Shown here: piece by piece, positions 36,701 to 48,700 of the stretch
How positions within the stretch are numbered: the stretch's first letter is position 1
Layout of the letters: each line of letters begins with the position of its first letter
From: Symsagittifera roscoffensis
Lineage: Eukaryota; Xenacoelomorpha; Acoela; Convolutidae
Assembly (NCBI RefSeq): GCF_963678635.1
Contig: NC_087069.1
Coordinates: 46,332,276-46,396,275 of the forward strand
Length of the DNA: 64,000 nucleotides
Direction of reading: 5' to 3'
Translations under genes and position numbers: made by a program
The notes under the pieces: generated by a model
Told to the model about the DNA's origin: nothing
Database searches by the model: none
What the model saw: the letters and a program-made list of their open reading frames with translations, nothing else

Positions 36701-39700
36701 TGCTCGAGGAAGAGGAAGCCCTTTACACCCTTTACAGCACTGCATGTAATAAGCATGATTGTAGGCTTCGGCAGTTCCGATTGATATTAGAAGAATCAGA
36801 CCCAGGAAGAGGAGCAAGCACATTGATTTTTTTGAAAATGCTGTCATGCTAAAAATATATTATAAGATGAATAGTTTAAAAAATCCGAAGTCGAAATATA
36901 TTTTTAGTTATTTATATTATAGTTTTGAAGGGATTTCCAGATGGCGAGATAGCTATGGCACAAGTTAGTAGACTTTCATTTTTCTACATCGATAATTCAA
37001 AACAAGGTTTTAAGTTAAACGACGAATGCCACTGATAGATTGGAAAATGTTTGCTTTATAAATGGAATTTATTGAGAAAACTTGCCTGAGATAGTTTGTG
37101 AAATCTCGAAACAGATTAAATTTAGAAACGAGCCTGTTTTTAGACGAGGTGAAAGTCTTTCGTTGAAGTGAATTGTGATTTGATCTAAGAAGAACGATAC
37201 TTACTTTAACATTTTAGCTTCGACATTGTTGAAACTATTACAGGAAACATTCATTTGGTTGGGGTCAAACGGCGTTGTTTTAAAAATAGAAATAGAAGCA
37301 GTCTTGTACCTGCAGTACAGTATATGTTGATCTATCTCATTTGGTTCTTATCTTTTAGCGCGTATTTCCGTCGTGAAATTGTTTGTTGGTTCTCAAGGCA
37401 ATTTATGAATTCAAAGATAAGGATAATGAGGGAATACAAACTGCGTAAGAATATCGACATTCTGTTGAAACGAAAAAATAGCTTCAAAAATGAGCATGCG
37501 AAGTTTGTTGTAAATAGAAGTCGAGATAGTTTCTTAGAGAAACACAAACTTGAAATATTGAATTATTCGAACATTGTTCTTTTAACCATTGAAAATGAGG
37601 AAAATGTTTTAGTTTTTCAATAAAGTCGATGAACGTAGTGAAGTCTCGTATATTGGTTGTGATGCTATCATTTTTTTTTCAGTAAGTCTTTAATTTTTTT
37701 TGCTTTGTACCATTGATATCTTTCCAGTTCAGTCTTTTTTAGAATGAAGGAAAACTCCATTATCGAACAGCAAAATATTAAAGACTCCGAAAAAGTGGCC
37801 GATTTCTATTTTCAAAATAAGATTTTAAATTTCGGCTTTTCTAGCAGATTAAAAAAAACATACTGATGCAGTTTTCTCGAATTGATTTTATTTTATCAAA
37901 AAAAGTGTTTGAAAGTTTTCAAAATTTTTTTTGAAGGTTTTCAAGGAGCTTCATTTCCATATGTTTCTTTCTTTTTCACTTGCGAAGCAAAGTGTATTAG
38001 TATGAACTTCCTTTTTTTCCAACCTTAGTCGCAAAAAAATGCTACTTTTGGTGGCAGTTTTGAATCGGTAGGTGCTTTAACTTTTGATTAGTACAAAATT
38101 AACACAGTTGATGCATTTGCAATTCATCAAATGAACCGAAACAAATGAGTCATCAGTACAATGATAAATAGCTCGATTTCAGAAGTTTCAAACTCAATTA
38201 TCTCGCAATTTTTTTGTATAGTTTATACATAATTTGGTTTTATGCTTTCTAATTTATTACATGCCAATTTGTGTCTTTTTGTTTTTGATGCTATTTTTGC
38301 TGAATGGTATTGGCAATTTATTGCCATATGTAGCTGCGATATTTGTCACTATTTTTTGGGGATTTTAGCATCCGTGGCTGAGTGGTTAGTGCGTGATGTA
38401 ATAAGACTCAAATTGCTAGGTTTTTGCTAATTCGAGGCTGTTCTCTACTTTGTTTATTATACTTGACAGAGCTGCTTTTTGGCTGTGTTGTCGCAAGTGT
38501 TTGCGAAGCACAGCTTCGCCTCTGTGTTGAAAGTCAAAAATTGATTGTTCTCAAAAAATTTATTTTTTATTTCTTGCGTTCATCGACTCTTTTCCAACTG
38601 TCTGTCAGCTATAATTAACGGTAATGAACGTAGTGAGTAATCTTTTATTTTTCTTGTAATTTTTTTCTGTTTTTTCAGGAAAAAGTCTTAAAATTTGTTC
38701 TCGCTCAAGTTCAATTTTCCGTGGTTTGACTTTTGATTTCTTTTTAAGTTCAGTTCATTCCCATTGTTACAAGGAAGGCAAACCGCTCTCGAACAATAAA
38801 ATTGAAAAGATCGGGAAAACCGTAATCGACTTCTAATTTCGAAAATGTAATTCAATTATCAGATTTAACAAAATAAAAATTATACCTATTGATCCAGTTT
38901 TCTCGAATTGGGTTAATTTTAAATTCAAATATCAGATTTCCCAGCGAAATGAAAATTTTACCTATTGATCCAGTTTTCGCGAATTTGGTTAATTTTATCA
39001 AAAAAAGCACCAGTCATAAATTGATCGTGAAACTCAAAGAGCTTTAAGGCGATCTATTTTTTCTTGTAATTTCGAATATTGAAGTTTTTCAAAAAAAAAC
39101 AATTTCTTTTTTTCTGTTTCTTTGCGTGCCTTTCTCTTTTCCTACTGTCAGTTGGCTATGTTTTAAGATTTCTTCTCAAAATTAAGTACAACAAATAATC
39201 ATGCGAATGGGTTTAAAATGCTGTCACTAGCAATTTGTTAATGATTTATCTGTCTTTGTTAAAAGGAGGGCAAACTACTCTATCGAACAGCAAAAGTGTT
39301 AGGTCACGAAAAACATGGTCGACTTCTAATTTCTAAAAAGGATTTTAATTATAAGATTTTTCAGCGATATTAAAGTTTACCTATCAATCCGTTTTTCTCA
39401 AATTAGGTTAGTTTATCAAGAAGTGTCAATCTTAAGTTGTTCTAGAAATTCAAAGAGCCTTAGGGCCATCTATGTTTTTTTCTAAATGCGAAAGTTGAGT
39501 TTTTTTTTAAAAAAGATAGTTTTTTGTTTGCTTGCGTTCATTGACTCTTTTCCAACTGTCTGTGTTTGCAAAATAGAAATGTGCAGAAATCAAAATTTTT
39601 CAAAATATGTTTTTAAAGATTTGAAATTGTGTTTCAATGATAGTAAAGATGGTAGGTGTGAGTTAGATAATTTGAATTCAAGCAAATGTTTCCCTATCGG

Positions 39701-42700
39701 GCGTGATTAGAATTAAGTTTTGTCCGGCAGAAGTATATTCGCTTGTAAAGTTCGACAAGATTGTGTTTATCATTGTTCAATACAATCAATTGAGCTGAAA
39801 ATTTTAATGCTGTCCTCCCGAAATTTGTTGTGTAGGTCAGTCCAGTGACACTAAATGTTTTGAGAACGTCTGGCGGTTATCGGAGCAAAACCCCAAGCGC
39901 ACCCATCGCCAGCTCGCTAGGAGATACATTTATATCAATCATATTTTTGCATCTAATATGTTACAAAAATAGCATAGTGGAGGCAGTTAGCATATCGATA
40001 GGCACAAAATTAGAGGCACTTAGCAAACTTCTAAGGCGTTCACTTTGAGATCGTCTAATCGATCACCTAACATGGTAATAACAGTGTGATAACCTCTAGC
40101 GTCAGATCCACCACAGCCTGCCCAATTTAGGCTGCAATAGTGGTACCACATGTAGTTCTAGACGCAAAAACGAACTTGAGTCGCAAAAAAGAGCTTCGCT
40201 CAGCAAAAGAGCTCAGTCTGGAATGTCAACGGACTATGCTCAGACAGGCCTGATAGCTGTTCAGAGATCCTCTGCGAATCGCAGACACTTTCATTTCTAT
40301 ACTAATAGCCACGATTTGGGAGATTATGTGGTTGGCCAGCAAGCCGAAAATCGATTTTGGTTTGCAACAACAACAGATTGTCATTGTTGTTATGCAATTT
40401 TTACGCCATTTCTGATGTAAATTACCCTTTTCTAATTTAATTTTGGCGCTTTTTTCAACGTCTTTTTAAGTGTCTTTTTTAGTCTTCTTGGTAATTTCTT
40501 AGTTTAGGAAAAGTTTTAAAGTGTGTTCAGGCTGAAATTTACTTTTTCTCGGTGTGACTTGATATTTTTGAGGTCAGTTCATTGCTTTGTTGTTATGAGG
40601 AAGTCAAAATCCACTTTCGAATAGTAAACGTGTAAATTTGATCGATTTATTTTTTCGAAAAGAGAAATTTCATTTCAGATTCCCCAGTGAAATAAAAAAA
40701 TATATACCTATTGATCCAATTTTCTGAAATTGGTATAATTTTATCAAAAAGTTGTCGATCATAAACTGCTCTAGAAATTCTTAGAGCCTTGGGGCCTTCT
40801 CTTTTTTCTTCGAAATCAGAAAGTAGATCAAGTAAGTAGAATTTTCGACCAATCCGAACGCAACAGAGTTCGAATTCGCTATAGAACGCTCTAGTGCTAA
40901 TTCATTGTTTTTACTTGGATTTTTTCCTTTCTTTCTACAACTTTTTCCAACTAGCAAAAAGTAGTAGTCTGTATTTACGAGATATGCTGTTCTGTTTTCA
41001 AGCTGCAATTGTTAATTCAGTATAGTAACCAACATTCATTTTAAGTAATTATCAAATCAATCACCATCTTTATCCCAACCAACTTTAACATCATGCTCTT
41101 CTAAATAGTTGTCTAGCCATCTTTCGAGTGGGGCGTAATATTGTAGAGCCAGTTTGGAATTGACATGATCACCGGTTAGTTCACTCAATTGTTGCTTCCA
41201 GTGAACTGACTGTCCTTTTTTGAGCATGTCTCGGAAAGCTAAACATAACAGATGGAACCACGATTTTTTTCCAAGTCTGGTTACGGCTCTTTTGTTTCGA
41301 TAACAGCTAAGCAGGTTCAATCAAACAATTTTCTCGCCATAATCTATATTTGCGAAATTTTTGATATTTGACGATCCTAACGATGAAGGTATAATAAAAG
41401 AAAGTAAAACGTCTTTTTATTGTTCCGACCATTAAAAATGGGGAAGAACTTATTCGGGTGTGTTTTAGTTCTTTTTTTCACCTTTTTTCACTCCAAATCA
41501 GATATCACAAATAAGCATTAGACTGGGTTGAGTGATATATCATATAAAAAAAACTTTCAGTCGTGATTCATCATTCCAGCGACATTTAAAATATTCCAAA
41601 AAGTTCCCAGTGTCGAGAAAAACCGATTTGAAATTTTTGATTTTTCGTCTATTTTGCGATCGAGTAACGTTCATTATAACTGAAACTTAGCAACTTAGAC
41701 TAAAAAAAAAACTTGACTTTACTTAAAAAAATTAATTTTGGAAGCTTTATTCGGCGCTTCTCTGGAAAAAAAACCGTCAAATATATTTGAATTTTTTAGT
41801 GCAAATAATTGAAAAAAAAAAACTTATTTGAAATGTTATGAAGAAATTTTTCATGTTTTTTGGCTTTTTGAAGACAATTGGAGTCATTTTTGACTAATTT
41901 GCTAAAATTTTGCACATTCATATAGTACAAAAAAGACACTAATTTGAAGAAAACAAAAAAAATCTGAGAATGTAGTCGGAACATTCTGCGCGCGCTGCTG
42001 GCACAGCAACCGGCTATTGTTAGAGATTGAAATCTTTTATTTTTTTTTGAGAAGTCAGTCAGGTACAAACAAATTGTACAAATGCTAACAATTTGCTCTT
42101 AGTAAAGTGACGGAAGGGTGAAAATATAGAGGTGGAAATATAAACAGTGAAATTACTTGTGTTAAAAAATGGGAATTACGAAAAATTTTGAAGTCAGTCA
42201 GATTTATAATTTTGGCGTCTACAATTTCAAAAGTTTTTGATAAGCTACAAATTCCTTTAAATAAATTGGGGTGGAAAATTGCAACCTAGCAAAACTAAGC
42301 CAGTCACCCTTTGTTGATTCTGGTTTTCCATCTATGTTGCACTTCTTCATGTCTCTTCCTGTCTGGTCCACATGTCTGCAGATAGAGTCCAGGAACTGGA
42401 ACTGATGCACTCTCGCTATTTGGTACCTGGAACAAAGATAATTATACAAGTAGAGAATTTGGAGTCTTGATCCAATTGAAATGTTAGCCCTCTTCAGTTT
42501 TTAAATCTGCCTCGTGTTTGTTTCGAGTTTTCACTTAAAAAAAAACGATAAATTTTCATAAAAGAACCTTTTTTGATTATGATAATCGAGAAAATAGGGT
42601 TAATTTATAGATGTGGGTGAAAGTTGTGAAATAATGTTAATTGATGAGTTTCTGGGCTCATTTGAATCACGCTTTTGAAGTTTATTTTCTAAGCGAAGCT

Positions 42701-45700
42701 CAAATTACGCTGTTCATAAAAAAACCAAATATGGTTTAAAAAATTGAGCTTCACGTAAGTTTCAGAGTGGATGTGATTTTTACTTGAGGATTCCCAGCGA
42801 ATAAAAACAAAACTTTTGATCCAGTTTTTGTCATTTTGCGTTAAATGTATTGAGAAAGTGCCAATGATTAAAATTTGAAATTGAAGTAGCTTGTACTGTG
42901 ACAATTGAAAAACAGGAGATGCAATATTCGTCTCGATCGTTATTTTGAGTAAATTTTGAGTTCGTTTACGCTTTTCCAACTGTCTCTTTTTAACAGTTCT
43001 TTTTTCCTATTTTATTTTTGTATTTTTCTAAGCGGATTTGTTCTGTTTCAAAAACACGCTGGGCAATTTTTCAAAATCACCAATTGATAATTGAATATAT
43101 TTATTTATAACTGTTGAATTAACTGTACCTTGTGTAGAGGTATCTGAGGTGTGCCACGTGGTATTTGGCCCCTATGTCGAAGTACTCCTCGCCTCTAGTC
43201 TCGAAATCTGGAGTTGTGAGACCTAGAAATATATTCATAAAATACTTTTCTTTATCATTCATCATTTTTGGAGAGCTGCTGTTCATAGAAACTCAAAAAA
43301 TTTCTAACGCTTTTTTTACACAAAATTATATACAACTAATGACTTGTACTGACTTGCACTAATGAAGTTGAAATTTGGAAAAGTTTTGCGGAAAAAGACA
43401 TTTTTTTAAATGAAAATACATCTATTTCTGACCTTGGTACTCGTGAACTAAATCCCACCAATGTTTGTTCAGCTCTTCGTGCTTTATTTCATCTCTGTAG
43501 AAATCGAAGGTCCACTTATCGATTATGAAAGAAAATAGTACAAGTGGGATTTTGTCCAGGGCTGAGAGCATCAATTGGTTGATCATCATTTTCTCTCTGT
43601 AGTCGGACCAGGCTGTTTTTGAAATGTTTTATTTTCATTTGTTTTTAAAAATAAAGCGACAGTTAGAATCTACATTTTAGTTTTGCCGACTTTTGTTTAA
43701 ATTTGCCTGGAAAATTTTGGAGTCAGTTCTCGTTAGAAATTGTAAAAATAACATTTTTGTGTAAGTAAAAAACAAGCTTCTTTGTATGAAGTAGTTTTCT
43801 ATTCGGTTTAGAGCCTAGATTCTTGGGTTTGAAAACAAAAAATGGCTTAGTATTATAGATGAATATTGCTTTCGTTTAAACAGCTTCATGGTCAATAAAA
43901 TGGGTTTTGAAAATATTAAGGTTATCTAAATAAGAAAATGGGTTTAAGAACAGCCCTGTCTTCTTCTGATTTGGGAGTGTCCAGCAGTCCAATGTTGATC
44001 AGATGGTCTAGTCCAGTTGTAGCCAGAAGAGCAATAGTGTCACCCACTGCTTCGTGGAACGCTGGACTCGCACCTGAAGACAAATGCTTGAAGTTAATTT
44101 TTTAGTCTATTCGGATAGTGTTTTTTCATTCAATGATTGCAAATGGTGTTGAGATAGAAGAATTTTTTGCTGCTTCTGCGGCAATTCTGTTACCCTCTGA
44201 TTGTTTCTTCAGAGTTTTCTTCAATCGTTAAATAAGTAAGTGGTATTTAGTAAATAACTGAAAAAGTATCACGAAACAATTAAACCTGGTAAAATGGGTT
44301 GAATTAGTTGGCGTACTGTAGATAGTAGGGTCGAATGGCCCCTGAAGTCAAGTGCTTGAAGCTCTTTTTTGTTCTGTTTGGGTGGTGTTTTTTATGCATA
44401 TGAATGATATCAATTAATGTTAGAAGAGTAGCATACTGCTTACACGACAACCCTGCTGCTCGTTTTTTTTTTGAATTATTTTGTGACTTTTAATTAACTA
44501 CGTAATAGAACTAATTATTATTATTACTAACTACTACTAACTGATAGAACTAACTATTATTACTACTAACTATTACTAACAATGAGAAATAATTTTTTTC
44601 TTTCTTTTTTAACTGATAGACCATGCTGCTATGTTTTTGTGATGCCTTATTTTGTGATTAATATTTAAACTACGTGATAGAACTAACTATTATTATTACT
44701 AACTATTTCTAACTGATAGAACTAGGCTCTTTTTCCTTCCCCCCCACCTGCAAATTTTTATATTTGAAGTTACCGTTCACTTTGTCCGATTGTCATGAAA
44801 ATTGACATGCAGACTGATTAGGCCATAACAAACATATTTGGTCTTCATAATTAACCTTTTAAAACCACTCGTTAGACGATAAAATTCATGTTTGAGTGAG
44901 GTGGGGGGGGGGGGGGGGGGGGAGGAAAAAGAGCCTAGAACTACTAGAAGTGTTGACTAACCCTGGTAGAATATGTTAGTTTGGTTGGCGTACTGCATAT
45001 AGTAGTGGATGTGGCCCATTTCGTGGTGAATGGTGAAGAGACTGTCGCTGTCCACTTTCCCACACATCTCTACCCTCACGTCACTCCTCGGAACATGCAG
45101 TGCGTGCGCTGTCCCGTGGCAGTCCGGCTACAAATAATTGAAAAGAAATAGCGGGTCTTATGCATTAAACGGCCCAAAATTAGGAAAATAGCCAGAAATT
45201 TTATTTCAAATTGAAAACACGTAATCAACATACAATTACTTCAGTTATTACATATTATACGAGCCAATCAGGATTAATCTCAGTATCAATCGAAATGGCT
45301 GACCTAGTTGCTCGAATTTGATTGGCTAATATTAGCCAATCAGGATCAGTTTCAGTTTTAGTTTTCATTTTGCTTCAATTTTGATTTTTGGGCCGTTTAA
45401 CGCATAAGACCCGAAATAGCTGGAGATTTTCTAGTATCCCCGACTGTTTTTATAACAGAACTAATGAAAAAATGGTAGATTTTTGTGGGCTGAAAACAAT
45501 TGAAAAGAATTAGTAGGAGATTTTCTGGTAATCCTAGACTATTTTTATAACAACTAATGAAAAAATGGTCGATTTTTGTGGGCTGAAAACAATTGAAAAG
45601 AATTAATTTGATTTTTTTCTGGTATCCCCGACTATTTATATAACCGAACTAATAAAAAAATGGTCGATTTTTGTGGGCTGAAAACAATTGAAAAGAAATA

Positions 45701-48700
45701 ATTGCAAATTTTTTAGTATTTAAGTCGGAAACTTGCTTTTTGAATCTCGCTTCTCAAATTTGAACAGATACTGAATTGAGGTTTTTGAGTGAAAAACTTG
45801 TGTAAAACGTTTTTCAACCAACCCTGGTTTCCAACTACCGTACACCCTTGTAAATCGAAATAATGAGAAAAATTGTAGATTGCTGTAAATTGACTGCTTA
45901 GAAATTATCTGATATTAAGTTTATCAACATTTAGTCAATATCAAATTAAGACTTATCTACGAGGGAAATTAACGAATATTTCTGAATTGCAAAAATTTCA
46001 ACTCGATTTTTTTTTCACTGAGAAAGTGTGTTGTTGTAAGAAGAGGAAAACATTTCAAGCCCAAAATTTTTAAATTTATCTTCAAATTTTTCAATACCTT
46101 TCTGTTAACAGCATCGCTTTCGACGAAAATCGACTTCTCAAAGAACGATTTGGGCAATTCCGGGAATCCAATAGACTGATAGTACTTATCAGCTAAACGA
46201 ACCATCTTTGTAAAATTAGTCCCAAACTTTTCCTTCAATTTGGGGTTAAGGTCAACTCGGAAACCAGGATAAGGTTGAACATCGTCCATTAAGTGGTCCC
46301 AGTTTTGACCCCAGAGGTTCCGAATCAAATGCGACGGTATCTTGTCGTGGCCTAAAAAAGGGTGTGCGCTTTTGCAAATTTAAAAATACTTTTCAAATTA
46401 GGTGCAGTTGAAGTATATTGAGATATATATCCATAAGACCATAAGAAAAACCATTGTCAAATAGTCGTACTTTCATACCATTTGATTGATTATATCCGCA
46501 TCCGTATTTAATTGCATGTAGAATATATCGTTTTTCCAGAAACCCTCCAAAAGCTTTGAAATATCGTTTGCATTATGAGTCACGTGCGAATGTACCTGTA
46601 GGTCTCATGGTGCTGTCCCAAGCTGTAAAATTATCGGCGTGATTTGTACATTTTTTAATCAGCTACCCTTAATGGAACTCCCCGAAAACAATTTATTATT
46701 ATTATTATTGGTTTGCAATTTTTTTTTGTTTTGAGATGAAAACTCATTAAACGCTTCAAAAATGTCACACAGGTACCTTCCATATAAGGATATTTTTTTG
46801 TCAGTTTGTGTCTGACATAGGCGTGAAGTTTCTCGTAGAACGGTTTGAAGTCGTGAACTATTTTGGTGATTATTTGTTCATACTCCGGAAGTTCCACTTC
46901 GAAAGTTTCGGTCCATGAATAAGGTGCGTTTTTGTATCCGCTCTGAAAAGGGACCAATTAAATTTTAGATCTCTTAGAAAGAGTTCTGAGAGATTTTGTT
47001 CGAATAAATATAGATAATTTTTTAAACAAGGGGAAGAAATTCCAATAGAGGGTATCGAAATTTTCGTTGATGGTATTTTTTAAATGCTTTGAATTTATTC
47101 TTATTTTTTGAAGGCTTCGAAAACAAAAAAAATAAGAAAACTTTTCCTAAGTCATAATTTTAAGTGAGTTTCAAGATAATTGATCCCTTTTTAGCCCATT
47201 TGTTAGAAAGCTCTTTATATTCGATGTACTTATCGCGAATTTTGGGAGCTTGCTCATTTCTAAATAAATACCAAGCTGCTTTCCATAGCTCTTCATCGTC
47301 GCCTTTGTTATTAAGTTGAAACAAATCAGGCTCTTGGCGTAAGTTTTTGTACTCTTTTCCGTTAACTGTCATATTGCTGATGGAGAAATCGTAAATGTTG
47401 ATCATTTCGCTACTTAGATTGCTCATCCGTTCATTGTCAAAGTTGTCGGCAACTACAATTTGCTTAGCAGTTGCAAGAGTTACTTTTCGTTTGTTGATTG
47501 CGTTTAGATGAGACAAGCATCGAATTCGTACAAGTGCCATTTTTTGACCTAGGAATCCTATTTTGAAGTTGGTGTAATTGTTGTATTTGTCCAGTTCTTC
47601 CGAAGGTTCGGAAGGCTCCCAACCTTAAACAAGTATGAACAAATAATTTTAAGTTTGCATAATATAATATGCATATATTTTTTAAGGAGAGTAGCAGGCG
47701 AAAACAAATACTCGTGATTTTATATAGAAAATTTGTTTTGCTATATCTGAAAATTATTTGACTACTGTATTCAAAACATCACTTGGCTATAGGTTTTTTA
47801 TATATCAATTTAATAATAAAAAAAATTTTGGTCTCGATTGGTCAAAAAACGTCTTTTGAGCAGAATCAAAATTGCCCAAAACAAAAATTTAGCTGAAAAT
47901 GCTTTTATCTAAGATGTCATGCCCGCACCCCTCTGTCTCTCTTATGGTTTTTGAGGTTAATTTCATTATGAGGTCAATTGACCACCCTGCCTTCATGTGC
48001 GCTGCGTGAAGTAAACCCGTCAATGCATGATTCATACAACTCGATAAAATCATTGATAGTATCCACATCACAAGAGTAATCAGGCGCCTCGGTTGTTCCA
48101 TTTGTTTTGTTTTCAGGAGAACCGAGAGAAGAGATCAGTTTTTGGTCGAGTTCATCCCAGTCAATAGACTCAACTTCCTCCTGAAAAATAGTAATTGAAT
48201 CTATTTCAGTATTTATGACATTGAAATTTTTTCCAGTAAAAATTGAATTGTTGGACTTCGGTTTGTCTGTTTAATTTCGTCGGCTGAGTTGTCACATCAC
48301 GGATTTTTGCATTAAGCAGTTTTGTAATATAGTTGAAAGTGTTGTTCGTTGTAGTTTCAGGGGGGACTCAAAAATTTTTACGAAATCATTTTTTTTCGAT
48401 GCAACTGATGTCTGTTCAAAAATTGTTTTCTTCTGTTGCTAACTGAGCTGTAAATTTTCTCGCTCAAAATCTTTACGTTTTACTTAAGATTGTAAACGAT
48501 CGCTGTTTAATTTTTGATTGCCGAACTTAATATGTTGAAATTTGTTCAAATTTTCGGCACTGTTGAACAAAGTTTTCATTTTCGGCACTGTTGTACTTCG
48601 CCACTGTTGACTGCCCCTTTTCAACTGTCTGTTTGCTATGTTTTTTTTTTCAAAACAAAATCAGTGTTATTTAAGGTCGATTTGTCGCAAAAGTTTGCAC

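Larger units (their letters stand above)
30231..37925. repeat. Tandem segmental duplication, right copy
   Basis: Near-identical partner of 22257-29965, including the peptide gene, its upstream region, the tRNA-like segment and the family A fragment. Homology stops at about 37925 inside a family A copy. The near identity means a recent event, a recent conversion or an assembly artefact. Confidence 0.9.

Noticed and set aside
38365-38440. Candidate tRNA gene with a strong A box
   Set aside because: The B box is poor and no cloverleaf forms by eye; better read as a SINE head.
47160-47186. Reading exon 3 of the ACE-like gene through to its in-frame stop
   Set aside because: It would truncate the enzyme before the zinc site, while exon 4 continues the ACE alignment without a gap from residue AAAAAG.
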